From: Blasia pusilla
Lineage: Eukaryota > Marchantiophyta > Marchantiopsida > Blasiales
Direction of reading: 5' to 3'
Assembly (NCBI GenBank): GCA_050084515.1
Contig: CM114274.1
Coordinates: 22,568,001-22,632,000 of the forward strand
DNA length: 64,000 bases
The position numbers and the translations under genes were made by a program. The notes under the pieces are model-generated. The model was given only the letters and a program-made list of their open reading frames with translations. It did not search any database and had not been told where the DNA came from. Shown here piece by piece: positions 11,413 through 23,456 of this stretch; position 1 is the first letter of the stretch; every line of letters begins with the position of its first letter.

Positions 11413-12105
11413 GTGGACAGCCGGGTAAAGGGTGGAATGAATACCAGTTCGGGAGGCACTATGTCTGACGGGAATATCCCCATGGAGGTTAGGGCCCGTA
11501 GTCGCTCTTGCTCCGGTAAGGGGGCAGGCTCATGGGTAGGGGCGCGTCCCCTTCTCCAGACTTTTCGTATCGCACCACTTACCTATACCACAGCAATGCG
11601 GTTCCGCTTGGGCCTCCCCCAACCATCGGTGGTTGGTTCGACACATTGCGAGTGTCGTCGGAGCCTGGATCCACTTGATGTGCATTTGGCACGCTGTCCA
11701 GTTGGGGATGAGAGGATAGCCATTCACGATGCAGTGCGGGATATCATGTTCAGTATTGCTCGGAAGAGTGGCTTCCATGTGCAGAGAGAGAGGCACTACT
11801 CAATGCGGGATTCCCTTATTCGTGCTGATCTTTACATAACACGAGAGGCTGAGGTGGTGGTGGCGGACGTGGTAATCACAGATCCTACGCGGGAGGCAGT
11901 GCGAGCCCAAGTGGTGGCCCAAGGGCGAATGCTACAAGGAGCGGCGACGACGGCGGTGAAGAAGACACATATCTACAGTCGACTTCACGAGGGACACATC
12001 TTCATCCCCATGGCCATAGAGATGTATGGGGCTATGGGGGAGAGGTTCGACTCGTTCCTTACGGACTGCGCCTATCATCTCCACTCGAGAAATGGGTTGT
12101 CCTAA
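11413..12105 (+). pseudogene. C-terminal fragment of RLE-type non-LTR retrotransposon protein, copy 1
   Basis: The 230-codon frame has a Cys-His module (CECRRSLDPLDVHLARC) followed by residues spaced like the restriction-like, PD-(D/E)XK-type endonuclease end found after reverse transcriptase in R2/R4-like elements: HDAVRDI, the RADLYI segment, VVADVVITDP, and a later KK before IYSRL. Such domains nick target DNA for target-primed reverse transcription. No reverse transcriptase precedes it here, so this is a 5'-truncated copy. A 3' UTR shared with copy 2 continues to about 12270. Identification rests on motif resemblance read by eye. The coding part carries no stop, but without a start or RT it is unlikely to act alone. 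Confidence 0.6.
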
Positions 12106-12534
12106 GCTACATCGATTCTCTATTGTAGGCAGCGGGTCTCCATAGCGTTGCAGCCTGCCCAGGCTAATGGGCTTTTGCGGCGGGCTCAGGCTGTGGGAGA
12201 CGCCGGCGCTAGAGGCCCACTTAGTAGTAGTCATAGCTCTCTTGTTGTTGCTGATATTGTCTCTGCTGTTGGTGAGTTTCGTCGTTAGGGGGGGAATGCC
12301 CCCCCTCTTCCTTTTCTAGTCTTGTTGTGGCCTTCAGGTTTTGACTCTTTGAGTCCCCCCCTCTTTTGTACTTCCGATGGGTTTTACATCACACGTTTTT
12401 ATCGAAGTGCACCTAATACCAGTTCGGTTAAATAAACTTTTATATAAACATTTGATGGAATATCCATTAGCATACGGAGGGGAGCCTAGAGAGCCACAAA
12501 TCCGTGGGCCAAAATTGGTTTGAATTTCACCCAT

Positions 12535-13583
12535 ATGAACCAAACTCACCAACAAAAGAAATAATATTAGTAACACCTAGAGAATTATGATTACTATTAA
12601 GTGGGTTTGTAATATTGGCGTCTCCCCAATCGTCTGAGTCCGCCGCAAAAGCCCGTTTGCCTGGGCATGGTGCAAAGTTATGGAGACCCGTCGCATACAA
12701 TAAAGAATTGAAGTAGCTAAGGACAACCCATTTCTCGATTGTAGATGATGGGCGCAATCGTAAGGAATGAGTCAAACCTCTCTCCCATAGCCTCGTACAT
12801 CTCAATGGCTAAGGGGACAAATCGATGTCCGTCATGAAGTCGATTATAAATGTGGATCTTTTTTACCGCCGCCATGGCCGCTCCTTGTAGGAATCTCCCT
12901 TGTGCCACCACTTGGGCTCGCACCACCTCCCACGTAGGATCCATCACTACAACATCCGCTACCACCACCTCAGACTCTCGCGTCATGTAGAGATTAGGAC
13001 GGATATGAGGACGCCACATGAAGTAGTGCATCTCTCTTTGTACATGGAAGCCATTCTTGCGAGCAATATAGAACATGATATCCCGCACTGCATCGTGAGT
13101 GGCTATCCTCTTAGCCCCAACTGGACAGCGTGCCAAATGCACACCAAGTGGATCTAAACACTGGCGACACTCGCAATGTGTCGAACTAACCATCCATGGT
13201 TGGAGGAGGCCCAGTTGGAACCGCATTGCTTTAGTGTAGGTAAGTGGTGCGATGCAGAAAGCCATGATGAGGGGGCGAGCCCCCACCCATAAGTCTGCCC
13301 CCTTTCCGGAGCAAGAGCAAATACGGGCCCGAACCTCCATGGGGATATTCCCATCCAACATAATACCTCTGAACACAAGCGAAGGAGGAGCCATGTCCAT
13401 TAGGTGGAGCACACGAGCCGCTTGCGAGTACTCACCCGCTCGTCCAAGTGTCCTACATCGTCGCAACATGGCTGCTACAAGATCATCCGTCGGGAAACCA
13501 AGTGAAGTGCTACCATTGTCATATGCCACAAACGCGCTTTGTAGGAAGGAGGAAAGCATGGAGGAGGTCATCCCGAATGACAT
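12535..13583 (-). pseudogene. C-terminal fragment of RLE-type non-LTR retrotransposon protein, copy 2 (inverted)
   Basis: Coding frame 13583-12717 (288 codons) plus 3' UTR to about 12535. It aligns with copy 1 across the Cys-His module (CECRQCLDPLGVHLARC) and endonuclease-like region (RPNLYM, VVADVVVMDP, KKIHIYNRL), and extends further upstream with RCRTLGRAGEYSQAARVL, a segment commonly found between reverse transcriptase and the endonuclease-like domain. In copy 2 the position matching copy 1's RADL reads RPNL, so an acidic residue is lost. The copies point towards each other with roughly 250 bases between their matching 3' ends. Minus-strand sequence at 13584-13700 seems to continue into a decayed RT region. 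Confidence 0.6.
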
Positions 13584-16212
13584 CGGGGATCCTATGGAAC
13601 AACCTCAGGCAAGGAAAACGGGTCTCAAAGAGGCCTATGATGTTGCCAAGGTGGAACCTCGATCAACCACTCTTATGCCTTGAGAGGGGGCGATGATCAT
13701 GAAGCACCGGTGAGCATCCATGGTCGACTGGAGGAATCACCTATCCAAATTTATCAAAGGCAAGATGCTTAGCCGCTAAGTGGTTCCAAATTCCTGAACA
13801 AATGAAGAATTCGAGACAACACGGGCATTTCATATCCCGACTAGAAAACCCACGGGCCCCTACACCAGAGGCCGATGCGGGTCAAGGCATGGATACCACT
13901 CACCAAGAAGAGAACATTACCCCCCTCCTCCTCGAGAGATAGCCTCCACCACAATTCACCCCACCACCCCCATTCAAACTAGCACTCACGATAATCGACT
14001 CTCTTTCCATCCACGGTAATTCTCCCCCTAGTATGAACTCTCATCTACCTTCCTCACCTAGGATGTCTAGCCCAACCCCCTCCCAAAACAAAGTAGAGGT
14101 AGTATGGAGGTACTAATAATATGGAAAGTGAATATACAAAACCGGAGAAGAATGGATGAGAATAGAGGTCTATAAAAGGATGGGGTAACGGAGAAAACCA
14201 TGGGTCAAACATGAGCAAGAAGTATGGATGGCAAAAGGAGAAGGACATAGAGAAAAAGGGGTGGTATGGATGAACAAAATAAATTACCTTGGAAACATTC
14301 ATCACATGACAACGACACATGACAACAAAAGAGACCATAATACATACATGAGAAACCCTAATAAGATCAGGAATCTATAAAATAAAAAAAATAAAAAAAT
14401 ACCTCACTATAAGAATGATGATGTAGATCAAAACATACAAGGGATCAAGATCTCGATTTTGATATATGACATGACCCATATCCCTTCTTCCTCCCTCCGT
14501 GTCTCTCACGCCGCCGCTCCGCCACCTCCATCAAGTCACTTCAATCCACCTCCTTCTCCCTCCTTCCTCCCTCCGTGTCTCTCTGCCACCGCTCCGCCAC
14601 CTCTGTTGGGTCATTTCGACCGGAATGCAGCCGCCCCCATCAAGCGTGGCATGGAGATGTGTAGGGTGCCATAACCCTGAATGCCATTAAACTTGTAGGT
14701 ATTCTCCATGGCATCCATGACACCCTCATGGCACGAGATGGTGCATGTGGAGATGATGCCATGGCCAAGCTGTCGTATCCATTCATCATGACGCATGGAT
14801 AGCTTGGAATATGATATCCCAAATTTTGGCAGGGGCTCCTATTTTAGGTGGGATAACCCACACTAACATTGAAAACTAGGCGTGTTTGAGGATTTTTATA
14901 GGGAATGTCCAAAAGCACCTCATTTCCTCGTTTGTCTGCCATCATTTGGTGGTGTGATTTTAGAGTGTATTGGAGCGCCACAATTGTGTTTACAATGCAC
15001 GAGGTTTGGTGGTGCGTTTACCATATTGGAGTGCCCAGGCATGTAGGTTGCATTTCTTCCCTCATCTCACATTTGGTGGTGCATCCATTTTGTTTTTGCC
15101 CCGACTTCTTTTCAGAATATGATTCATACCTCTTGGCGTTCCCTCTCATGCTACTCCTCTCTATGTGGATTACCGCATTATTCGGATAAGTTGGTGATTG
15201 TTTAGCCTGGATTACCGTATTCTTCAGATAAGTACATGATCGTTTAGCTCGGATTGTGAAGTGTTCAGTTGCATTGTTTAGTTAGCCATTATCCTATTCC
15301 GTGTTCTTACGATTGGATGTTCTTACCCGATAGTTTCTTTCTGCCTTATTACCTCATTGTTTGTATTGTGTGCGAGCCACATCATTTTCCGATAGATTCT
15401 TTCTGGCTTCATTTCCTCATTGTTCGTATTGTTTGCTTAATCTTCAGCTTGGACTACCTAGTGTTGAGTTGCATTGTCTAATACTATCTCCTTCTAGCGT
15501 ATAGTTACTATGTGTGTTATGTCGTTATAGTGGTCACTCTTCTAGGGCACATGGAGAAACCCACCAAGGAGAATGTGCATGCTATTCTGAATTCAGACAC
15601 TTCAAGAAGTTGCTTCTCCATTGGAACTAGACTCCCTCGTAAGCGCATGTTTAAACTCCCTCTAGACTACGAGAATTACATATCATTGTAAATGGTAAAT
15701 GGTAAATGGAAAAGAGGAACGTACTTTCCTCACCCTCGCGAAGGGGATCGAATGCTGGTCTGGAGCGTCGAGAATGATGATTTTTACCCTTGGAATGTTT
15801 GTATTTCTAATCTACACAACACCCTCTTATCCACACTCGGTGTCCTCCAAGACCTTGCCGCATTTGATGTTATAGCTTCTGGAGAGGAGGATGTTACTTC
15901 CATTCTTGAAAAGGAACCAGTATCTGAGCTTTTTCAATTCGTCAAGAATATACATGAACTCAGCAGGACACATCATAGGTGACTACGATGCTACCCTATC
16001 CTGCAAAGGAGCTCCTCATGTGGTATCGACCAATCATAAGACTTCCACTATCTTGACGACACACACATTTTTGTGCAGAGCGTAAGTTCCAATCTTACGA
16101 TTGTCACATGCAATGCTACAAGCGTTGGGGATTATTGCACATCTTTAAGGGAATTCTAGCTGAGTAGGACGCCCAAAATAGCAATGTTTTTTTACAGTTT
16201 GCATTTCATTTC
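13584..16212. other. Intergenic DNA with no recognised gene; 76-bp duplication at 14488-14618
   Basis: A CTCCCTCCGTGTCTCTC-containing unit at 14488-14542 recurs at 14564-14618 (76-bp period), giving proline-rich spurious ORFs. At 15190-15480 there are loose duplications around GATCGTTTAGCT and TTGTTCGTATTGTTTG. An ORF at 15692-15982 (96 codons) has no motif I recognise. Nothing here is supported as a gene. Confidence 0.4.
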
Positions 16213-17275
16213 AGACGAAGTTGTGAGAGATTTGAGTTTCTGCTATTCTAGATTTCAGGATTTCATATCTGAATCTTGAGAAGGCCATATCTTTAAGATG
16301 GAGTGTTATATCAATCTGAGATTTTGAGAAAACGTGAAGTGTGAGGAGGTTCCCTAGCCCTGAAAATTTTAAGGACAACCAAGTTACACAGACGAAGTTG
16401 TGAGAGATTTGAGTTTCTGCTCTTCTAGATTTAAGGATTTCAGATCTGAATCTTGTGGAGGACATATCTTTCAGATTCAGTGTCATATAAAGCGGAGATT
16501 TTGAGGTAATGTGAAGTATAAAATTTTTTCCTATCCCTGAAAATTGCAAGTACAACCAAGTTACAAAGATGAAGTTGTGAGAGATTTGAGTTTCTGCTCT
16601 TCTAGATTTAAGGATTTCAAATCTGAATCTTGCGGAGGCCATATCTTTAAGATGCAGTGTCACATGAATCTAAGATTTTGAGGAAACATGGAATGTAAAG
16701 AGGTACCCTAGTCCCAAAAATTGTAAGGATAGCCAAGTTACACAGACGAAGTTGTAAGAGATTTGAGTTTCTGCTCTTCTAGATTTGAGGATTTCAGATC
16801 TGAATCTTGCAGAGGCCATATCTTTCAAATGGAGTGTCATATGAAGCTGAGATCTTAAGGCAATGTGTAATGTGAAGAGTTTCCCTATCTCTAAAAATTT
16901 CAAGCACAAAAAAGTGATATAAACTAAGTTATGAGAGATTTAAGTTTCTGCTCTTCTAGATTTGAGGATTTCAAATCTGAATTTTGCGGATGCCATATCT
17001 TTGATATGGAGTGGAATATGAAGCTGAGATTTTGAGGCAAACTGGAGTGTGAGGAGGTGCCTATGTCTTGAAAATTTCAAGCACACAAAAGTTACACAGA
17101 CAAAGTTGTAAGAGATTTGAGTTTTTGCTCTTCTAGATTTGAGGATTTTAGATCTGAATCTTGCGGAGCCATATCTTTGAGATGGAGTGTCATATGAAGC
17201 TGAGATCTTGAGGCAACGTGGAATGTCACAAGGTGTCTAGCCCTACAAATTTCAAGTACAAAAAACTTCTAGAGC
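16213..17275 (+). repeat. Six tandem 177-bp monomers, LINE A 5' UTR
   Basis: The phrase GAAGTTGTGAGAGATTTGAG recurs near 16216, 16394, 16571, 16748, 16926 and 17103, a period of 177-178 bp. Each unit also carries TTCTAGATTTGAGGATTTCA, an AGATCT-centred palindrome (TTCAGATCTGAA) and CATATCTTT. The arrangement resembles the promoter monomers at the 5' end of mouse L1, so a promoter role is inferred. Because 177 is a multiple of three, antisense frames (16663-16211, 16909-16670) stay open as a 59-residue repeat, which I regard as an artefact. Confidence 0.9.
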
Positions 17276-17357
17276 AGAATTTGTGTGTTGTTGGAGATTC
17301 GGTAATTCTTTATTGGAGGTCGTGCAATATTTGGGATGTTGTGAAGTCAACTACATG

Positions 17358-18113
17358 ATGACTACACAAGATGAAATCTTGAATCCAGTGCAAGTGGTCT
17401 TGCATGAATTGAAAGAGCTTTGACAAGAATTGAAGGTACAAAATTCTCAATTGAACCTTGCACATATTCAAATCCGAGAGTTGAAGGCAACGAAAGAGGT
17501 TTTGAATAAAGTGTTGAAAGATAGCTCTAGTGTGATGCTCAATCTTTCCAAATCTATTGCGGATGTTAAAGAGAAGGCATCATCATTAGCGACTACTCCC
17601 AATAGTTCAAGACTGCATGAGGTTGTTGAAACTTTAGAAGTGAAAATGAAATCTTATGCTGAAGCTACAAAGGTTGCTCATATCTCTTTCTATGAAGAGC
17701 AAGAGATAGAAAAAGAAAACCAATTTGCATGTAGAAAGAATGTGAGAATCATAGGTTTGCCGGAAACAAAGAGCAAAGCGGTGAAGAGTGTTGTCACCAA
17801 GTTCTTGGTAGATACACTTCATGTTCACAACCCGGACTTGGCTCAAGCTTTCCGTATTGGGAAAACGGGAACACAACCTTGTGCCATTCTAGTTAAGTTT
17901 GTTGATCAAACTCAACGTGATATTGCCATGGCTAACAAGGCCATTCTCAAAGGATGGAGGATATGGTTGGATCTTGATCTCACACCTCTACAAGTCGAAG
18001 CTAGGAGAAAGGAGCTTGCAAAGGTCAAAGAGGCTCAAGAAGTAGGTTTTATTGCTTATCTACGCGATGGTCGAGCAATTGTTACCAAGAGAAAAAGAGA
18101 GTTATCAACCTAG
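17358..18113 (+). pseudogene. LINE A ORF1: coiled-coil RNA-binding protein, one in-frame stop
   Basis: This frame has the same 756-base length as ORF1 in copies B and C. A TGA at 17421-17423 breaks it after 21 codons. The rest encodes a long heptad-like region (about residues 20-100) and an RRM-like domain (RKNVRIIGLPET ... DLAQAFRIGK ... AILVKF), the usual build of L1-type ORF1 proteins that coat element RNA. A later ATG would still give the 227-codon distal part. Confidence 0.85.
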
Positions 18114-18137
18114 CAATCCAAGAAGCTGAGAGTATTG

Positions 18138-21100
18138 ATGTGGAATATACGAGGCCTTTCAACAACAAAGTATGTGAGTGCTCTATCAGTTTGGGAGATG
18201 GCGGACATCATCAATATTGTGGAGACTTGGGAACATGAGAGCAATACTATTGCACAGATGCAAGGGTTTACTTTGGTGGGATCGACATGGAACCAAAGAA
18301 AGCAACAGGCAGGAAGGGGTTATGGCGGTATTGCAACTTTCATCCGGTCTCAATTTCTACCTTTCATACATCTAGAAGATCAAGATATCGCGGGCCAATA
18401 TCATTGGCTACGTCTTGGTTTGGTGGGGGGGATCTTATTGTTATTTGGCAGTTTTTTATTTTGCACCACCGTCCATGCCTATCTACTCAATATGCACTTA
18501 CAATCAAAGTCAACCGTTCCATCGACTTATTAAGGATGTTCTCAAATATCAAAGCAAAGGTGAAGTCTTTCTAGTTGGGGATTTCAATGCTCGTACACGT
18601 ACTGCTCAATTTATCCAATTTAGTGATTCCTTGACTTCTCCTCTTCTCGAACAACATGAGGATGGTTTGTGGTCTAGAATCTCTTCAGATCTTTCTATAA
18701 ATTCTTTGACAGAGCATTTTTTAACTTTCGAAGCCACTTGAAGTTTGAAAGTTCTTAATGGAACCTCTCATTTTCCCAACTCTCACTCCAATACATGTTT
18801 CTCCTCTACTGGCGCTAGCACCATTGATTATCTTATGTCCTCGCTGGCTAATAGCTCTCTAATCTCTACATTTGATATTCTAGAACCTCAGCCTGAATCA
18901 GATCACGCACCTCTTTTGTTTACCCTCTCACTGTCAAAGGCAATTCCTCTCTTGACATGTCAATCTGTTTTAGCTTCTCCCAAGTTTCGCTTAGAACTTG
19001 GTAAAAGAGATCTTTATATGCTACATTTACAAGAACTCTTGACTCGCATTGTATGGAGCCCAAATCCACACACGGCAAGTTTGCAACAAACCGAATTGCT
19101 CAAAAATACTGCATCTAAGTTCTTTTTGTAGCATAGGGACAAAAGTGCTAGGAGCCTGCCTTGTAATGAGGGGTTTGATTCTGAATGCAAGCAAGCAAGG
19201 GCAAGATCAGTAGATAAATTTTTGGATATCCAAAGTCCGCTTATCATGATGAGCCTTTATAAATACTTGGAGCAATCTAAGAAACGAGCTTTCTTGCGAT
19301 GGAAGCAAGAGTCCTTGACAAGGGAGCTGCATGAGGACCTCAAATCATTTTGGAGACGGTTAGTACTACAATCTTCAAGTCTTTGATATCTTTTACCGTA
19401 AATCTTTATTTTTCTTTGATGCTACATCTATGGCACGTTGTGAAGGCATACTTGGCTTATTTTGTGAAGCAGAGGTGATGACTTAACTAAGAAGATTAGA
19501 AAATGATAAATGTGAGGATTTGGATGGTCTTTCTATTGAACTTTTCAAGTGGGGAGGATATTCTGTTGGACCGATCCTGACCAAAGTATTGGGCGATCCT
19601 GCTATCTATGGTTTTCCTTCAACTTGGTCGCTACGTGAGATTGTTCCTATTCAAAAATCAGGAAGGAAGGACTTGGTAATAAACTATCGTACTATCATGG
19701 TCGATAGTGTTTTTGCCAAGCTTTTTGGGAAATTGGTGGAGTCAAAGTTGAGCGCATGGACAGAGTCTTTCCAAAATAGAGCACGGGTCCAAGCTGGTTT
19801 TTGCCCAACATACAACACCATCGACCATATCTTGGCCTTGCGTATTTTATGGGAGAAATCTAAGGGAAATGGAAAAGCTTTATTTTACGGTTTCATCGAT
19901 TTCAAAAAATCTTTTGATATTGTACCTCGTAAGCTCGTATGGGATAGGCTGCAAGCCATTGGAGTACCACCAAATCTCCTAGCAGCCGTGGCCACATTAT
20001 ACCATTCCGTTCAGGCAAAGATCAAAAGTTCACAAACTCAAGAGATCTTGAGTACCATTGGAATCATTCAAGGTTGCCCTCTCTCCCGTACTCTATTTGG
20101 AGTTTTCATAGATGATATCGAAAAGTGGTTGGAGGAATGTGATAGTGAAGGTTTCAAGCTTGGGGACTTTTTCATCAAAGCTCTATAGTATGCAGATGAT
20201 ATCATATTACTAGCACATGATGGCATTAGTTTACAAAAACACCTCGACACTTTGACAAGCTTTTATACCCATAATCAGATGGAGGTTAATATGGAGAAGT
20301 CTAAAGTCATTATAGTAGGTACTAGATCCAAGTTCTCGTTCTTTTACAAAGGTCTACAATTAGAACAAGTGAAGAGTTACAAATATCTAGGCATTGATTT
20401 CTCTCATGACTATAGTTGGGCACTTTGCGTGCAAAAGAGAGTAGAAGCTCGTTACAAAGCTCTAGATTCATTTTTAAATCGGTCTAGAAGAGCCATCTTG
20501 TGTCTTGGGGTCTTAGGAAGTTCTTATTTAGGAGCTTAGTGTTGCTGGTGGTCTTATATGGGACCCAAGTTTGGGGCCCTAGTTGTAAGAAGACAAGTTG
20601 GGAGCGCGTGGAGAGGGTGCAAAAGATCTTTCTACAAGAAGAATTGGGAGTAAGAAACCAAACTCCTTATGCTATTCTTCTTGCGCAAACAGGTTGTCTT
20701 CCTCTAAAGGGTGAAGCTTTTTACTTGACCATCACTTATATCGCAAACGTGAGATCTCTTGATGTTTCTCGCCAAGCTCATCAAGCTTTGCGAGCCACAC
20801 GTTCCATAGGGTGGATTGCGGATGTGGTGACTTGGTCTTCAAAGTGGAATGTGGCGGAATGCGATTGGGATTTGAAACCAATGGTACTCCGCCAGCATCT
20901 ACAGAAGTAATTTCTCAACATTATTTGGAGCAGCCCCGTCACAAAAATGGAATTTTATCAACTTCATGTTAATCCTATGCTTGTATATTGTGAACAAGAA
21001 TACCTACTTGCGGGGATCTCCACGTTCTTATGTCATATTATCGCACGACATAGAATCGGGTCTCACAGGGTAGGAATTGAGGAAGTTCGATGGTTTAATA

Positions 21101-21318
21101 TTGGTAGAAGTGAACGAATTTGTAGGTTATGTGACGGAGAAAATATTGAGGATGAAGAGCATGTGTTTGTTACATGTCCAAGGTATGAAGCGATTAGACT
21201 AGCTCATAAAATACATGTGGAGAATTTCTATTCTTTACTACAACTACTGCCTTATGATTTAGGTTGTTATATTAGGAATGTCATTATTCATCGCTCAAGT
21301 GCTCTAGGAAGTAGCTAG
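18138..21318 (+). pseudogene. LINE A ORF2: endonuclease-reverse transcriptase, broken
   Basis: It starts about 25 bases after ORF1. Segments in order: AP-endonuclease-like domain (MWNIRGL, VETWEHES, VGDFNAR, then SDHAPLLF near 18900), reverse transcriptase (YGFIDFKKSFD; QGCPLSRTLFGVFIDD; YADDIILL after an in-frame TAG replacing a codon at 20186-20188), and a C-terminal Cys-His motif (CRLCDGENIEDEEHVFVTC). Several stops and frameshifts separate the pieces (near 18533, 18740, 19130-19520, 20188, 20540, 20908). The protein would nick DNA and copy element RNA into the chromosome. No RNase H domain was recognised. Confidence 0.88.
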
Positions 21319-21445
21319 GAGAAGGTCTTTAGGATCTTTTTCCGGGCCAGTGAATGAATGACTTGTAATGTGTTTTTTTAGCCTTTTGACCCTTTGGGTC
21401 CCATGCGCTTGATCTATTTACCATTTATCATTTATCATTTATAAA

Positions 21446-22064
21446 ATTTCCAAATGCTCATATCAATAGGTATAATTACACTTTCAAGGAGGATTGTTCA
21501 CCCATTAGCCTCAATAGAAGAATTTTGAATGTCCTGATTTGGTGTTTATAACCTTTTCTATATATTTATCATGAGGACGTCTGGCACAAGTTTACCCCCT
21601 TCAACAAATTCTCCTCCTCTCTGATGTTTTTGGCCTCTCGAGAGACGATGTAAAACAAAAGAATAAGTCCTTTCTTACCTTCTTCACCTAAAAGCACTGT
21701 ATCCGAGCAAAGCATATGAACGCATCAGCTCTATTGCATACAATATCCAAATTTTTGAACCAGATTTGAATTGCCGAAGTGAAAAAAATGTCAAGATGCC
21801 TTCCCCTAAAAAGTTAAAAACACAATCACATAATAACCAGCCAAGTGGCAATGCAAGGAAAGAACCCACAATAAAAATACTTTCTTTATTTTAGTGCTAC
21901 AATGTACACAGTGTACTAAAAATGAAGAGTACCATAACAGATCTCAAGAATAAGCCAACAAGGTCAAATAATCACTCTCTAATATCCCAATGCTGTGAAT
22001 TGCGTAGACTTCCTTTGTCCACAATCATTTGACATTATCCCCTCAATGTGATGCCCTCTCATTC
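21446..22064. other. AT-rich spacer between LINE A and LINE B
   Basis: No gene, repeat or RNA feature is recognisable. The left half has short ATTTATCA-type tail remnants of LINE A. Confidence 0.4.
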
Positions 22065-22605
22065 ACAACCGAGTTATACACACGAAGTTGTGAGAGATTT
22101 GAGTTTCTGCACTTCCAGATTTGAGCATTTCAGATCTGAATATTGCCGAGGCCATACCTTTGAGGTGGAGTGTCATATGAAGCTGAGATTTGGAGGCAAC
22201 GTGGAGTATAAAGAGGCGCCCTAGCCCTCATATTTGCAAGCACAACCGAGTTATACACACGAAGTAGTGAGAGATTTGAGTTTCTGCACTTCTAGATTTG
22301 AGCATTTCAGATCTGAATCTTTCCGAGGCCATAACTTTGAGGTGGAGTGTCATATGAATCTGAGATTTGGAGGCAACATGGAGTATAAAGAGGTGCCCTA
22401 GCCCTCAGATTTGCAAGCACAACCGAGTTATACATACGCAGTTGTGAGAGATTTGAGTTTCTGCACTTCTAGATTTGAGCATTTCAGATCTGAATCTTGC
22501 CGAGGCCATAACTTTGAGGTGGAGTGTCATATTAATCTGAGATTTGGAGGCAACGTGGAATGTCTAGAAGCGTCTTAATCCTAGAAATTTCAAGTACAAA
22601 AAATA
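22065..22605 (+). repeat. Three tandem 177-bp monomers, LINE B 5' UTR
   Basis: CACGAAGTTGTGAGAG-type units start near 22081, 22258 and 22435. Each unit carries the AGATCT palindrome and ATCTTGCCGAGGCCATA. The first unit begins at the same monomer position as in copy C, which suggests a fixed transcription start within the monomer. Confidence 0.9.
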
Positions 22606-22676
22606 TCTAGAGCAGAAGTTGTGTGGTGTTGGAGATTTGATTATACTTTTTGGGATGCAGTGAAGTCGACTACAGG

Positions 22677-23432
22677 ATGACCACTCAAGACGAAATCTTG
22701 AATCTAATGCAAGTGGTCTTGCATGAAGTGAAAGAGCTTGGAAAAGAATTCAAGGTAAAAACTTCTCAATTAAACCATGCACATATTCAAATCCGAGAGT
22801 TGAAGGCAACGCAAGAGGTTCTGAAGAAAGTGTTGAAAGATAGTTCTAGTGTGATGTTGGATCTTTCCAAATCTGTTGCGGATGTTCAAGAGAAGGCATC
22901 ATCCTTGGTGACTACTCCCAATAGTTCAGGATTGCATGAGGTTGTTGAAACTTTTGAAGTGAAAATGAAATCTTATGCTGAAGCTACAAAGGTTGCTCAT
23001 ATCTCTTTCTGTCAAGAGCAAGAGATAGAAAAAGAAAACCAATTTGCCCGTAGAAAGAATGTTAGAATCTCAAGTTTCCCGGAAACAGAGAACGAAGAGG
23101 TGAAGAGTGTTGTCACCAAGTTCTTGGTTGATACACTTCATGTTCATAACCCGGACTTGGCTCAAGCTTTTCGTATTGGGAAAACGGGCATACAACCTCG
23201 TGCCATTCTAGTCAAGTTTGTTGATCAAACTCAACGTGATACTGCCATGGCTAACAAGGCCATTCTCAAAGGATGGAGGATATGGTTGGATCCTGATCTC
23301 ACACCTCTAGAAGTCGAAGCTAGGAGAAAGGAGCTTGCAAAGGTCAAAGAGGCTCAAGAAGCAGATTTTATTGCTTATCTACGTGATGGTCAAGCAATTG
23401 TTACCCAGAGAAAAAGAGAGTTATCAACCTAG
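22677..23432 (+). CDS. LINE B ORF1: coiled-coil and RRM-like RNA-binding protein, intact
   Basis: 251 residues with no stop. I chose the ATG at 22677 (MTTQDEILN) because it is conserved in all three copies; the frame also stays open upstream to 22650. Residues about 15-100 are rich in Leu, Lys and Glu and fit a coiled coil (QIRELKATQEVLKKVLKDSS). Residues about 130-215 hold the RRM-like part (RRKNVRISSFPE, DLAQAFRIGKTG, PRAILVKFVDQTQRD), and the C-terminus is basic (QRKRELST). Such proteins bind element RNA and are needed for L1-type movement. It is the only ORF1 in the window free of stops. Confidence 0.88.
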   Translation: MTTQDEILNLMQVVLHEVKELGKEFKVKTSQLNHAHIQIRELKATQEVLKKVLKDSSSVMLDLSKSVADVQEKASSLVTTPNSSGLHEVVETFEVKMKSYAEATKVAHISFCQEQEIEKENQFARRKNVRISSFPETENEEVKSVVTKFLVDTLHVHNPDLAQAFRIGKTGIQPRAILVKFVDQTQRDTAMANKAILKGWRIWLDPDLTPLEVEARRKELAKVKEAQEADFIAYLRDGQAIVTQRKRELST

Positions 23433-23456
23433 CAATCCAAGAAGCAGAGAGTGTTG

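Larger units (their letters stand above)
16213..21445 (+). mobile_element. LINE copy A (L1-like), nearly full length, decayed
   Basis: Order: six 177-bp 5' monomers (16213 to about 17275), ORF1 (17358-18113), ORF2 (18138-21318), and a 3' UTR ending in TTTACCATTTATCATTTATCA. The 3' UTR holds GACCCTTTGGGTC, a small stem-loop conserved in all copies of this family in the window. It is the most divergent of the three long copies, with stops in both ORFs, so I take it as the oldest. No clear target-site duplication was found. Confidence 0.9.

Noticed and set aside
12900-13683. Plus-strand ORFs opposite the RLE-type fragment
   Set aside because: They are shadows of the recognised minus-strand frame.
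14459-14690. Proline-rich ORFs
   Set aside because: Products of a 76-bp CT-rich duplication; two overlapping frames look equally good, and neither has a motif.
16211-16909. Antisense ORFs with a repeated ~59-residue peptide
   Set aside because: They follow from a 177-bp tandem period divisible by three; the sense-strand monomers explain them.
21395-21412. GGGTCCCATGCGC in the LINE 3' end resembling the MITE ends
   Set aside because: Only about a dozen bases match and the LINE copies vary at this site; probably coincidence.
22065-22605. Regular repeats resembling a CRISPR array
   Set aside because: Units are 177 bp, contiguous and without unique spacers, and lie at LINE 5' ends in a eukaryotic context.
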